A stretch of 64,000 nt of DNA from Prevotella intermedia ATCC 25611 = DSM 20706 (GTDB lineage Bacteria > Bacteroidota > Bacteroidia > Bacteroidales > Bacteroidaceae): NCBI RefSeq assembly GCF_001953955.1, contig NZ_CP019300.1, positions 1,550,001 to 1,614,000 on the forward strand. Direction: 5' to 3'. The position numbers and the translations under genes were made by a program. The notes under the pieces are model-generated. The model was not told where the DNA came from. It ran no database searches and saw only the letters and a list, made by a program, of their open reading frames with translations. Of the stretch, positions 1-8,586 are shown piece after piece; within the stretch, counting starts at the first letter, position 1, and each line of letters opens with the position of its first letter.

Positions 1-665
1 TAAATGCAGCAGACTTTCACAGCAACGAACGGGGCTACGGAGTAAACTATCTGAACACTATAAACAAGACGTGGGTTTTAAGTCGCCTTGCCATAGAATT
101 AGACGAAATGCCTACCATCTACGAAAAATTTACGGTGGAAACATGGGTAGATAGCGTAATGCGCTACTTCACGAACCGTAATTTCAAGATAGCAAACGAA
201 GATGGACGTGTATATGGTTATGGAAAAAGTATCTGGGCAATGATTGATACCGAAACACGACAGCCCGTAGACATTCTGAAAGTAGATAATCAGACCATTC
301 TAAAATATATAGAAACAAACTATGACAACCCTATCAAGAAGTCTTCAAGGGTGAAGTTGGACAACAACCTGATACTTCAGAAGTCGATTATAGCCAACTA
401 CAGCGACGTAGACATTAACGGACACGTAAACTCCATAAAGTATATAGAGCATATTTTAGACCTTTTCCCACTTGAATGGTACAAACAACACGCCATAAGA
501 AAATTTGATATTGCCTATATAACAGAATCGCACAATGACGAAACATTGAAGTTCTATACCGATAAGAAGATAGAAATGGTCAATGACGAGGTGGCTATAC
601 AAATAACAAAATCAAACTCGGAAAGCGAAATAGAGGTATGCCGCTGTAAAATAACATTCGTTTAA
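1..665 (+). CDS. acyl-ACP thioesterase, 5' end outside window
   Basis: Hydrolyses fatty acyl-ACP to end fatty-acid elongation (family role, cytoplasmic). The frame is open from base 3, so the N-terminus lies before the window; the first ATG at 108 is internal. Visible residues cover most of a double-hotdog FatA/FatB-like protein: an N-terminal part with NYLNTINKTWVLSRLAIELDEMP and ETWVDSVMRYFTNRNF, then a second hotdog half with the conserved stretch DINGHVNSIKYIEHI. It ends at TAA 663-665. The next gene, tkt, has its own promoter 140 bp downstream, so this is the end of a transcription unit. Family assignment is firm; chain-length specificity cannot be read. Confidence 0.85.
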   Translation, partial: NAADFHSNERGYGVNYLNTINKTWVLSRLAIELDEMPTIYEKFTVETWVDSVMRYFTNRNFKIANEDGRVYGYGKSIWAMIDTETRQPVDILKVDNQTILKYIETNYDNPIKKSSRVKLDNNLILQKSIIANYSDVDINGHVNSIKYIEHILDLFPLEWYKQHAIRKFDIAYITESHNDETLKFYTDKKIEMVNDEVAIQITKSNSESEIEVCRCKITFV

Positions 666-802
666 AATTAGTGTAAGCTATTCCACCGCCATTCTATACA
701 CCTTTTTCATACGCACGGAGAGGATAAAAACAAACAATAACACCTCTCTTTCAATATTAATATAAAATAATGCGAAAATTCACAATTAAATAATCTTATA
801 TT

Positions 803-832
803 TTGATTTTCCCCAATTATTCATTATATTTG
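803..832 (+). promoter_or_regulatory. promoter of tkt
   Basis: TTG at 803-805, 19 bp spacer, TATATTTG at 825-832: the Bacteroidetes -33/-7 pattern, 36 bp before the tkt start codon. Confidence 0.6.
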
Positions 833-868
833 CAAATAGAATAAATACATATTATTAATCTAAGTTTT

Positions 869-2884
869 ATGAACAACAACAAAGTTATGAACCGCGCGGC
901 GGACAATATCAGAATTCTCGCTGCTTCCATGGTGGAGAAAGCAAAATCAGGACACCCTGGAGGAGCAATGGGCGGCGCAGATTTCATCAATGTCCTCTTT
1001 TCCGAATACTTGGTATTCGACCCTGAACAACCCGAATGGGCAGGTCGCGACAGGTTCTTTCTGGATCCTGGACACATGTCTCCAATGTTATATTCAGCAT
1101 TGGCACTTCAAGGAAAATTTACAATAGACGATTTAAAGGACTTCCGCCAATGGGGCTCTCCTACTCCTGGACACCCTGAACGTGATATTAAAAGAGGTAT
1201 AGAAAACACATCTGGTCCATTAGGACAAGGACATTCTTTCGCAGCAGGTGCAGCCGTAGCCGAGAAATTCCTCGAAGCACAATTGGGCAAGGAAGTTATG
1301 CAGCATAAAATTTACGCATACATCTCAGACGGTGGCGTTCAAGAAGAAATCTCACAAGGCGTTGGCCGTATTGCTGGCAACTTAGGTTTAAACAACCTGA
1401 TTATGTTCTACGACGCCAACGACATTCAGCTATCTACCGAATGTAACGAGGTAATGAACGAAGACACTGCTGCCAAATATAAGGCATGGGGGTGGAATGT
1501 GCTGACGTGCAACGGCAACGATGTAGACGAAATCCGACAAGCACTCGACGCTGCACTCACCGAGAAAGAACGCCCAACGCTTATCATTGGAAAAACCATT
1601 ATGGGAAAAGGTGCGCTCAAGGAAGACGGTACAAGCTACGAGCACAGTATCAAGACACACGGCGCACCACTTGGTGGAGACGCATATATAAATACGATTA
1701 AGAACTTAGGTGGCGATATTGACGACCCATTCAAAGTATTTCCCGAAGTGGCAGAACTCTATGCCAACCGCTTGAAAGAACTGAAAGGCATTGTTGAAAA
1801 GCGTCATAATGAAGAACAAAAATGGGCAGAAGCCAACCCTGAAAAGGCAAAACTATACAAAGAATGGTTTAGTGGCGAAGCACCAAAGATAGACTGGACG
1901 GCTGTAAACCAAAAAGCCGACATAGCTACACGTGCAGCAAGTGCAGCTTGTTTGAGCGTACTCGCAGAGCAAGTTCCTAATATGATATGTTCTTCTGCCG
2001 ACCTTTCTAACTCTGATAAGACTGATGGCTTCTTGAAGAAAACAAAGAATATCGTACGCAACGACTTCTCTGGTGCATTCTTCCAAGCAGGCGTCAGCGA
2101 ACTGACAATGGCTTGTATGTGTATCGGTATGATGCTGCATGGTGGCGTTGTTACCGCTATGGGCACATTCTTTGTCTTCTCCGACTATATGAAACCTGCC
2201 GTTCGCCTTGCTGCATTAATGCAAGTTCCAGTGAAATTCATTTGGAGCCACGACGCATTCCGCGTAGGTGAAGACGGCCCAACCCACGAACCAGTTGAAC
2301 AAGAAGCACAAATCCGCTTGATGGAAAAGCTTCAGAACCATGCAGGCAAAGACTCTGTGCGTGTCTTCCGCCCTGCCGATGCAGAGGAAACAACAATTTG
2401 TTGGCAGATGGCAATGGAGAATACAGACACACCAACAGCCTTAATACTTTCTCGCCAAAACGTTACCAACCTCCCAGAAGGCAACAACTACGAGTTGGCA
2501 AGCAAGGGTGCATACATCGTAAATGGCTCTGACGAAAACTATGATGTTATTCTCGTAGCAAGCGGTTCAGAAGTTTCAACCTGTATTGCGGGTGCTGAAC
2601 TTCTTAAAGCCGATGGTTTGAAGGTTCGTATCGTAAGTGCGCCATCTGAAGGATTGTTCCGTCGCCAATCAGCAGAATACCAAGAAAGCGTTCTTCCTAA
2701 GAATGCTAAGGTCTTCGGACTGACGGCTGGCCTTCCTGTAACACTTCAAGGACTGGTCGGTGCAAACGGTACCGTATATGGTCTTAACAGCTTCGGCTTC
2801 TCAGCACCATACAAGGTACTTGACGAGAAGTTGGGCTTTACAGCTCAAAATGTTTATGAACAAGTTAAATTATTTTTAGCATAA
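869..2884 (+). CDS. tkt: transketolase
   Basis: Thiamine-diphosphate enzyme of the non-oxidative pentose phosphate pathway, moving two-carbon ketol units between sugar phosphates. It is 671 aa, the full family length. The N-terminal domain has the phosphate/substrate motif with H29 (SGHPGGAMGG) and the ThDP-Mg segment SDGG...DAND at about residues 152-185. The middle Pyr domain (about 355-520) contains the SELTMACMCIGMMLHGG and HDAFRVGEDGPTHEPVEQ motifs with catalytic histidines; a C-terminal domain follows. ATG 869 is the first start after a good promoter. It is followed after 57 bp by rpiB, which supplies ribose 5-phosphate to the same pathway, so the two are probably co-transcribed. A hairpin lies between them at 2893-2923 without a U tract. 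Confidence 0.97.
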   Translation: MNNNKVMNRAADNIRILAASMVEKAKSGHPGGAMGGADFINVLFSEYLVFDPEQPEWAGRDRFFLDPGHMSPMLYSALALQGKFTIDDLKDFRQWGSPTPGHPERDIKRGIENTSGPLGQGHSFAAGAAVAEKFLEAQLGKEVMQHKIYAYISDGGVQEEISQGVGRIAGNLGLNNLIMFYDANDIQLSTECNEVMNEDTAAKYKAWGWNVLTCNGNDVDEIRQALDAALTEKERPTLIIGKTIMGKGALKEDGTSYEHSIKTHGAPLGGDAYINTIKNLGGDIDDPFKVFPEVAELYANRLKELKGIVEKRHNEEQKWAEANPEKAKLYKEWFSGEAPKIDWTAVNQKADIATRAASAACLSVLAEQVPNMICSSADLSNSDKTDGFLKKTKNIVRNDFSGAFFQAGVSELTMACMCIGMMLHGGVVTAMGTFFVFSDYMKPAVRLAALMQVPVKFIWSHDAFRVGEDGPTHEPVEQEAQIRLMEKLQNHAGKDSVRVFRPADAEETTICWQMAMENTDTPTALILSRQNVTNLPEGNNYELASKGAYIVNGSDENYDVILVASGSEVSTCIAGAELLKADGLKVRIVSAPSEGLFRRQSAEYQESVLPKNAKVFGLTAGLPVTLQGLVGANGTVYGLNSFGFSAPYKVLDEKLGFTAQNVYEQVKLFLA

Positions 2885-2941
2885 TACTAACCGAGCCTTG
2901 TAGAAAGAAACCCTGCGAGGCTCTTAACGACTTTAACGCTT

Positions 2942-3379
2942 ATGGAAATTAAAACAGTAGGTGTTGCTTGCGACCACGCAGGCCTCCCTTTAAAGAAATT
3001 TGTCATTCAGTATCTCGAAGAACATAAACTCCCTTATAAGGACTTTGGTTGCAACAGCGATTTAAGCTGCGATTATCCTGACTACGCTCACCCACTTGCA
3101 GAAGCACTCTGCAACGGAGAGGTTTATCCTGCTATTGCTATCTGTGGAAGTGGCGAAGGTATGGCAATCACACTCAACAAGCATCAAGGTGTAAGAGCTG
3201 GTTTGGCTTGGAACAAAGATGTTGCAGAACTTATTCGTCAGCACAACGATGCTAATACACTCGTTATGCCAGGTCGTTTTGTTGATAACAAGACAGCTGA
3301 AAAGATTATGGACGCATTCTTCAAAGCTACTTTTGAAGGCGGTCGCCACGAGCGTCGCGTTCAAAAAATCGACCTTTAA
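2942..3379 (+). CDS. rpiB: ribose-5-phosphate isomerase B
   Basis: Interconverts ribose 5-phosphate and ribulose 5-phosphate (RpiB/LacA/LacB family). It is 145 aa, normal length. The N-terminal VACDHAGLPLK segment binds the phosphate, D-Y-P-D-Y follows, and the active-site loop CGSGEGMAITLNKHQGVRAGL begins at C68, the expected catalytic cysteine; HNDANTLVMPGR is the usual second signature. The partner transketolase lies 57 bp upstream on the same strand, and a strong terminator follows at 3409, closing a tkt-rpiB unit. Related allose/galactose-6-phosphate isomerases are alternatives, but the tkt neighbour favours RpiB. Confidence 0.93.
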   Translation: MEIKTVGVACDHAGLPLKKFVIQYLEEHKLPYKDFGCNSDLSCDYPDYAHPLAEALCNGEVYPAIAICGSGEGMAITLNKHQGVRAGLAWNKDVAELIRQHNDANTLVMPGRFVDNKTAEKIMDAFFKATFEGGRHERRVQKIDL

Positions 3380-3408
3380 TCGTAAATACATCATTAAGAA
3401 ATAAAATT

Positions 3409-3441
3409 AAAGGAGGCTTTCCGTTATGGAAAGCCTCCTTT
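3409..3441 (+). terminator. terminator after rpiB
   Basis: Perfect 14-bp inverted repeat 3409-3422 / 3428-3441 with a 5-nt loop; arms begin AAAGGAGG and end CCTCCTTT. It may also work for readthrough in the other direction. Confidence 0.85.
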
Positions 3442-3515
3442 AATTATGCCGAATTACTTTCTTTTTATATGCCCTATTGCTTTTGTTTCAAGGACTATTA
3501 CAGCTTCTAAGCTTA

Positions 3516-4955
3516 TTATTTGTCACGCATACGTGCCTTGTAAGAGTCCTCAAACACAGCACTTACGGTGTTAATCTCTAAGAAAGTAGTAACTCCACCC
3601 TTACCTAATTCGCCCGAAATATAAGCAATTTTATCGCTCGGAGCTATATACCCACGTTGGCGCAACATTCGTAAAGCAGCGGTAAAGAGTTCGTGTTTCG
3701 ATTTCTTTTCTTGCTGATAAACAGGAAGCAAACCATAACTGAGGTTCAACCAACGTTGCAGTTTGTCGTGATAACAAATCGCCAATACTGGATTAGGGCC
3801 ACGGAAAGCAGCCAAATTGCGTGCTGTCTTACCCGTATCGCCATCGGTTATGATTCCTTTTACACCAAGATGCTCGGTTGCCTCAATTGCACTTTTCGCC
3901 AAGAACTCACGCTGTTCCATATTATCGCTTAGCGGAATGTGTAAAAATCCCTCACGGTGCGCATCTTTCTCAGCACGCTCTGCAATGGTAGCCATCGTGC
4001 GACAAGCCTCGATAGGATACTTTCCGCTGGCAGTTTCGCCACTCAACATCAATGCGTCGGTATAGCTGTAAATGGCATTTGCAATATCAGTTACCTCTGC
4101 ACGAGTAGGGCGTGGATTGTTTATCATTGTGTGCAACATCTGCGTTGCAACAATTACAGGCGCACGCTTTGATATACATTTCCTGATGATATTACGCTGA
4201 ATACCTGGGATTCGTTCGATTGGCACCTCTATTCCCAAGTCGCCACGCGCAATCATAATACCATACGAAGCATCTATAATCTCGTCGATATTGTCCACTC
4301 CCTCTTGGTTTTCAATCTTCGAAATAATCTTTATATCAGAATTGTATTCGTCCAAAAGGTCTTGAACAGCCTTCACATCGGCAGCCGAACGCACAAACGA
4401 ATGGGCAATAAAGTCTATATCAAGGTCGATAGCCAGCTTTATATTCGCAATATCTTTTTCGGTTAAAGCAGGCAAATCTATATGCGCACCAGGCACATTC
4501 ACACTTTTTCGTGAGCCCAGCTCGCCATCGTTCATCACCTTTGCTACGAGCATCGGTCCAACGCTCTCTATAATTTCCATATCAAGAGCACCATCGTCGA
4601 ACAGCAAATGGTCGCCTACTTTCACGTCGTTGGCTATGTCTTTGTAGGAAAGGTTCACAATATCGTGGGTCGATTCTATATCAGGACGTCCAAAAACCTT
4701 CACAATGTCGCCCGTCTTATACTTTATAGGTTCTGCTACGCTCGTTGTACGAATTTCAGGCCCCTTTGTATCGATAAGCAAAGCGATATGGGGCGAAACT
4801 GCACGTGTGTTTTCTACTATCTTCCTGATACCTTCTTCCGATGCGTGCGCTGTGTTCATACGCACTACATTCATACCCGAAAAGAAGAGTTTGCGTAGAA
4901 AATCGACCTCGCATCTGAAATCACTGATAGAACATACAATCTTTGTTTGCTTCAT
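3516..4955 (-). CDS. pyk: pyruvate kinase
   Basis: Makes pyruvate and ATP from phosphoenolpyruvate, the last step of glycolysis. The start is set at 4955 (MKQTKIVCSISDFRC), giving 479 aa. The frame stays open upstream to 5051, but that stretch overlaps the next gene and is not pyruvate-kinase sequence. Features: the N-terminal TIM-barrel strand, then RMNTAHA in place of the usual RLNFSHG; the B domain; IENQEGVDNIDEII and IARGDLGIEVPIERIP (Mg and substrate site); MINNPRPTRAEVTDIANAI; and a C-terminal regulatory domain from about residue 340. The altered RMNTAHA motif is typical of the Bacteroidetes branch of the family (from memory). Highly confident. Confidence 0.95.
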   Translation of the reverse strand: MKQTKIVCSISDFRCEVDFLRKLFFSGMNVVRMNTAHASEEGIRKIVENTRAVSPHIALLIDTKGPEIRTTSVAEPIKYKTGDIVKVFGRPDIESTHDIVNLSYKDIANDVKVGDHLLFDDGALDMEIIESVGPMLVAKVMNDGELGSRKSVNVPGAHIDLPALTEKDIANIKLAIDLDIDFIAHSFVRSAADVKAVQDLLDEYNSDIKIISKIENQEGVDNIDEIIDASYGIMIARGDLGIEVPIERIPGIQRNIIRKCISKRAPVIVATQMLHTMINNPRPTRAEVTDIANAIYSYTDALMLSGETASGKYPIEACRTMATIAERAEKDAHREGFLHIPLSDNMEQREFLAKSAIEATEHLGVKGIITDGDTGKTARNLAAFRGPNPVLAICYHDKLQRWLNLSYGLLPVYQQEKKSKHELFTAALRMLRQRGYIAPSDKIAYISGELGKGGVTTFLEINTVSAVFEDSYKARMRDK

Positions 4956-4971
4956 ATTTCGTGTTATTTGT

Positions 4972-5253
4972 TTAATTAGACATTGCCGTAAAAACGACAT
5001 ACAATAAAGTAGACACCAATAGCATAATGGCTGCGAATACAAGGAAACCAACTATTACCTTCTTGCCAACACTGCTGATATGCGGTTTCTGCTTTCTTTC
5101 TTCTGCCTTCTTAGCCGACAACAACGGCACTGCAACAGTAGATTCCGTCCCACAGAAAGGGCAGTTACACTTCACGGTGATACCTTCTTCTGCCTGAATA
5201 CTAAACTGTTGCGAACAGTTTCTGCAGCTAACTTGAAAGTAGCGTGGTGCCAT
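4972..5253 (-). CDS. small zinc-ribbon membrane protein
   Basis: 93 aa. The N-terminus has two cysteine pairs (CRNC about 24 residues before CPFCG), a zinc ribbon of the MJ0042 type, followed by a charged linker and one C-terminal transmembrane helix (about residues 66-88). No enzymatic motif. It starts 4 bp after the stop of the next upstream gene (5258-6043), which carries a similar ribbon, so the two are translationally coupled paralogous membrane proteins. Function unknown; the topology suggests a cytosolic ribbon tethered to the inner membrane. Confidence 0.7.
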   Translation of the reverse strand: MAPRYFQVSCRNCSQQFSIQAEEGITVKCNCPFCGTESTVAVPLLSAKKAEERKQKPHISSVGKKVIVGFLVFAAIMLLVSTLLYVVFTAMSN

Positions 5254-5257
5254 AACC

Positions 5258-6043
5258 TTATCTTACATTATCAATTAAAAATCTGTTACCGACTTGTTTC
5301 AGCTTAACAAGCCGCTGTTCAGACTCACCATTCTGTGCCAATCGTACCTTATACCAATCTCCCTCGTAATGAGAAATTCTTAAATTACGACTCAATTCAT
5401 CAGGATTATCCAAGCCAGAAAGTGTTCCAAACATTCCCCACCAAGCTGCTTGCTTGTCTAAACCAGAAGCATTTTCATTGATTCCATAGAGTATTTGTCT
5501 GCAACCTTCCGTCAGATACGGCTCATATTGCGTTACATCTGCCCCTGAAAGCACGGCATTCAAGTAGAACGAACGCAAGAATGTGTAAGCCATAGTCCGC
5601 ATTTTTTCCTGCTTTTGGGCTGCCATAGCTTTTGCTTGTAGCATCTCTCGCACTTTCATCACCGAATCGCGATGATGCTGTCGTGCTATCTTGACAAGTT
5701 CTTCCTGTTGTTGGCGATACCTGCTAAACGAGAAAACACCACCAACAAGAAACGCACCGAAAAGCAAAAGAAGCACCACCTTTACAAGTCTTTTACTTCT
5801 TTTACGCTTCGCTTTCGGTTGTGTTGCCGCTTCGTTTTCGTGCGAAAGTGTATTGTTTCCGCTCTGAATACCAACGTTTTGAGGCGCAACGCTTTCCTGT
5901 GTCGATGTTGCAACCTGCTCTTTGGGTATCAGTATAGCCAACTTTTGCCCACAATGTGGACAAACAGAAGTGGTTCGCAGTATGTTGTCAACTGAAATCC
6001 GAAACTTCCCTCCGCATTTTTTGCAAGTTACCTGATAGAGCAT
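5258..6043 (-). CDS. zinc-ribbon protein with one membrane helix
   Basis: 261 aa. Residues 1-40 form a zinc ribbon (CKKCGGKF ... CPHCGQKL). A polar, glutamine- and lysine-rich linker ending in KRKRSKR follows, then a transmembrane helix (about 88-106), a glutamine-rich coiled segment, and a C-terminal domain of about 110 residues that is probably outside the cytoplasm. The architecture resembles the MJ0042 zinc-finger proteins that carry an unrelated C-terminal domain. It is the first gene of a two-gene unit with the 93-aa protein. I do not recognise the C-terminal domain. Confidence 0.65.
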   Translation of the reverse strand: MLYQVTCKKCGGKFRISVDNILRTTSVCPHCGQKLAILIPKEQVATSTQESVAPQNVGIQSGNNTLSHENEAATQPKAKRKRSKRLVKVVLLLLFGAFLVGGVFSFSRYRQQQEELVKIARQHHRDSVMKVREMLQAKAMAAQKQEKMRTMAYTFLRSFYLNAVLSGADVTQYEPYLTEGCRQILYGINENASGLDKQAAWWGMFGTLSGLDNPDELSRNLRISHYEGDWYKVRLAQNGESEQRLVKLKQVGNRFLIDNVR

Positions 6044-6257
6044 CTTTATTTTTCTGCAAATTTAATACTTTTCTTTCGTATAATAAAATATTTTCAATGA
6101 TAGCTCCAAACTTTTTATAATAAAGAAGTTAGAGCGTAGCAGAAATTCAGCCCTTACAAACATTTCATACCGTCTTTCTTCATAGAAGGAACAGTTTCAC
6201 CCCTACTCTGTTTCACCTATATTCTTCATCATATAGCCCAAAAACAGATTGCAAAAG

Positions 6258-6443
6258 TGTAAATATTTTTCACAGCAATACCTATCGACTAACAACCTCA
6301 TTGTCAGCACGTTGCAAAACCTATTGTTTTGCATTCCAAAAGCGGCTCTTTTGCACGGTAAAAGCGTAGGTTTTGCAGCGCAAAACAGCCGCTTTCGCAA
6401 TGCCAAAACGCAGTTATCACTTTTTAAGAGATTTTTCTTTACA
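6258..6443 (+). repeat. 186-bp interspersed repeat, copy A
   Basis: Forward copy in the 640-bp divergent gap between 6043 and 6684. Ends TGTAAAT ... TTTACA. Hairpin heptamer of the left arm is GCGGCTC, loop heptamer GCGTAGG, right arm CAGCCGC, so one base pair of the stem is broken in this copy. Apart from this element and the pabB promoter I see nothing in the gap. Confidence 0.9.
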
Positions 6444-6610
6444 AAATCAAAGCTATTTGCAGCATTTGCCACAAGCCATTAAAAGAAAAACAATTTCTCA
6501 ACCATAAACTTCTACTAACCGAAATCGGACTGTCAAAAAGCATCAAGGAAAAACACAAAATATAGGGATTGAAAGCAGAGAAACAACTCAAAAGATTTAC
6601 CAAAGATTGG

Positions 6611-6637
6611 TTGTCTCGTTAAATTGTTGTATTTTTG
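6611..6637 (+). promoter_or_regulatory. promoter of pabB-like gene
   Basis: TATTTTTG at 6630-6637, with TTG at 6611-6613 (16-bp spacer) or 6607-6609 (20 bp); 46 bp before ATG 6684. Confidence 0.5.
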
Positions 6638-6683
6638 CACTATAAATATTTACTTTTTAAATTACGAACGATACTGTAAAAAG

Positions 6684-7667
6684 ATGGAGATCTACAATCG
6701 GCGGGAAGCACAGCAACGTATGAACGAGCTTGCGAAAGCAAATAAACCATTTGTTTTTGTTATCAGCTACGACCAGCAACAGGCATATATAGAAGAGGTG
6801 GAACGCATCGACACTTCGGAAATGCTCTATGCTTTTCCCACGATAAACAATATTCCGACAGGCGAAGCAGCAAGCAACACGCCCGTGGAATGGCTATTTG
6901 ATGCGCCCGACCGTACTGAGTATCAGCGCAGTATCGAACACGTGAAAACCAACCAACGCAATGGCAACAGCTATTTGGCAAACTTAACGTGCAAAGTACC
7001 TATACGCACAAACCTTACGATGCGAGAAATATTTCTCCGTTCAACTGCCAAGTACCGCTGTTGGCTTAAAAACAACTTCGTTTGCTTCTCTCCCGAGATA
7101 TTCGTTCGCATCGAAGGGCAGACCATACGCTCGTTTCCGATGAAAGGAACCATAGCAGCCGACACGCCCAACGCAGCAGAAACATTGATGAACAATGCGA
7201 AAGAGGCTGCCGAACACGCTACCATTGTAGACCTGATACGCAACGATTTGAGCATTGTTGCCAATCAAGTAAGCGTGGAAAAGTATCGTTACATCGACAA
7301 ACTAACCACCAACAAAGGACAGATTTTGCAAACCAGCTCGGAAATAGTGGGGCAAATTCTCCCCCACTACCGCACAAACGTTGGCGACTTGCTGTTCGGT
7401 CTGCTCCCAGCAGGGTCGATTACAGGTGCGCCAAAGCCCATAACAACCCGCATTATTGCCGAAGCCGAAACCTACGAACGTGGTTTTTACACGGGCGTAA
7501 TGGGGCATTGGGAGAACGGAAACCTCGACAGTGCTGTGATGATTCGTTTCATCGACACCGACGGAAAACAACTTTTCTACAAAGCTGGTGGCGGAATTAC
7601 GGCGCAAAGCAACGACGACGATGAGTACAACGAAATAATGGAGAAGGTGTATGTGCCAATTTATTGA
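6684..7667 (+). CDS. pabB: aminodeoxychorismate synthase component I (PabB-like)
   Basis: Converts chorismate to 4-amino-4-deoxychorismate for folate synthesis, using ammonia from a glutaminase partner. 327 aa from ATG 6684; an in-frame ATG 60 bp earlier lies within 14 bp of the promoter and encodes unrelated residues. It covers only the chorismate-binding catalytic domain: KTNQRNGNSYLANLTCK, RSFPMKGTI, the catalytic ELVDLIRND-type segment (ATIVDLIRNDLS), GSITGAPKP and YTGVMGHWENG. The long N-terminal part of classical PabB is missing, as in the short PabB forms. No pabA is in the window. The aminotransferase-class-IV gene overlaps its end by 17 bp, which supports PabB over anthranilate synthase. 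Confidence 0.85.
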   Translation: MEIYNRREAQQRMNELAKANKPFVFVISYDQQQAYIEEVERIDTSEMLYAFPTINNIPTGEAASNTPVEWLFDAPDRTEYQRSIEHVKTNQRNGNSYLANLTCKVPIRTNLTMREIFLRSTAKYRCWLKNNFVCFSPEIFVRIEGQTIRSFPMKGTIAADTPNAAETLMNNAKEAAEHATIVDLIRNDLSIVANQVSVEKYRYIDKLTTNKGQILQTSSEIVGQILPHYRTNVGDLLFGLLPAGSITGAPKPITTRIIAEAETYERGFYTGVMGHWENGNLDSAVMIRFIDTDGKQLFYKAGGGITAQSNDDDEYNEIMEKVYVPIY

Positions 7668-8253
7668 AACAATGTGTGTAGAACAAGGCAGGATTATCAA
7701 TCTTGACTACCATTTGGAACGAATAAAAAACACACGAAAACACTTTTGGAACACGGAAAAAACGGTTCCTATCGACCAGCTTTCAGCCCTTGCTGCCACC
7801 CAAGACAGCAAAGCAAAGCTACGCTTCACCTACGATAAAGAAAACATATACAACCTTTCTTGCATGCCTTACAACACAAGAAAGATAGAAAGACTTAAAC
7901 TATTGGCAAGCAACGATATAGAGTATAGCTATAAAAGTGTTGATAGAAGTGTGATAAACCTATTGAAGGCACAGGCGGAACCTACAGATGAGATCATCAT
8001 TGTAAAACAAAATCGCCTTACCGATACATCTTATACGAACATTGTGCTATTTGATGGCTCACAATGGATAACTCCTTCCACTCCTTTATTGAAAGGAACA
8101 CGACGTGCACAGCTACTCGAAGCAGGCAGACTGATAGAGCGGGAAGTGCTTGCCGCCGACCTAAAATCGTTTCAATCCATATCGCTCATAAACGCTATGA
8201 TGGATTTAGAAGAACTTGTACTGTCCATTTCAAGTATAGAGAACCTGCTATAA
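7651..8253 (+). CDS. aminotransferase class IV, probable aminodeoxychorismate lyase
   Basis: 200 aa, PLP fold-type IV family, shorter than typical PabC (about 270 aa). It starts inside the end of the pabB-like gene (17-bp overlap), so translation is coupled. In context it would release pyruvate from aminodeoxychorismate to give p-aminobenzoate. Visible: an N-terminal MCQFIETMCVEQGRIINLDYHLERI segment, a KLRFTYDKE strand, a lysine-bearing SYKSVDRSV segment expected to hold the PLP lysine, and the family signature LTDTSYTNIVLFDG, then TPSTPLLKGTRR. Function is inferred from family plus fusion-like coupling; specificity as a D-amino-acid or branched-chain enzyme is unlikely here. Confidence 0.8.
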   Translation: MCQFIETMCVEQGRIINLDYHLERIKNTRKHFWNTEKTVPIDQLSALAATQDSKAKLRFTYDKENIYNLSCMPYNTRKIERLKLLASNDIEYSYKSVDRSVINLLKAQAEPTDEIIIVKQNRLTDTSYTNIVLFDGSQWITPSTPLLKGTRRAQLLEAGRLIEREVLAADLKSFQSISLINAMMDLEELVLSISSIENLL

Positions 8254-8332
8254 GCCAACGATTAACGCACTTTCGGGCAGTCGTATAAAACAGGAAGCAC
8301 TCCAAAAAGAATAGAAAAAGTTTGATAAAAAC

Positions 8333-8383
8333 TTGTGGGTTCAAAATATTATGGCTACTTTTGCACCCGCTTACAAAAAGTAA
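8333..8383 (+). promoter_or_regulatory. tRNA promoter and leader
   Basis: TTG at 8333-8335, 20-bp spacer, TACTTTTG at 8356-8363, then CACCCGC and a small hairpin CTTAC-AAAAA-GTAAG (8369-8383) that ends at the first base of tRNA-Val. The same layout precedes ffs and tRNA-His. Confidence 0.65.
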
Positions 8384-8461
8384 GGGCGTTTAGCTCAGCT
8401 GGTTTAGAGCATCTGCCTTACAAGCAGAGGGTCGGCGGTTCGAATCCGTCAACGCCCACCA
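8384..8461 (+). tRNA. tRNA-Val (UAC)
   Basis: Acceptor GGGCGTT pairs with AACGCCC; D arm TTAGCTCAGCTGG; anticodon loop CTTACAA gives UAC; T arm GGTTCGAATCC; discriminator A followed by an encoded CCA. Confidence 0.95.
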
Positions 8462-8463
8462 AA

Positions 8464-8545
8464 GGGTAGTTTCCAGAGTGGCCAAATGGGGCAGACTGTA
8501 AATCTGCTGCTTCTAGCTTCGGTGGTTCGAATCCATCACTACCCA
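8464..8545 (+). tRNA. tRNA-Tyr (GUA)
   Basis: Class II tRNA with a long variable arm. Acceptor GGGTAGT pairs with ACTACCC; anticodon loop CTGTAAA gives GUA; T loop GGTTCGAATCC. CCA is not encoded. Two bases after tRNA-Val, so co-transcribed. Confidence 0.95.
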
Positions 8546-8547
8546 CG

Positions 8548-8580
8548 AAAAAAGCATCTTCGTTCTGAAGATGCTTTTTT
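8548..8580 (+). terminator. terminator after tRNA-Val/tRNA-Tyr
   Basis: 14-bp inverted repeat 8548-8561 / 8567-8580 (core GCATCTTC / GAAGATGC) flanked by A and T tracts, so it can act in both directions between convergent units. Confidence 0.85.
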
Positions 8581-8586
8581 ATGACT

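Noticed and set aside
2893..2923. Terminator between tkt and rpiB
   Set aside because: The 8-bp stem has a G-T pair and no following U tract; an operon with a processing or weak attenuation hairpin fits better.
4956..5051. N-terminal extension of pyruvate kinase by 32 residues
   Set aside because: The extension overlaps the zinc-ribbon gene and does not match pyruvate kinase; MKQTKIVCSISDF is the family start.
6323..6411. CRISPR-like periodicity (22-bp units) in the repeat core
   Set aside because: Units are degenerate, have no unique spacers of regular length, are four per locus in nine places, and no cas gene is present.
6258..6443. The 186-bp element as a simple bidirectional terminator
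   Set aside because: Five copies lie between convergent genes, but A and G sit between divergent starts and B and C between tandem genes; E follows an intact terminator. Termination may be a side effect but does not explain the distribution.
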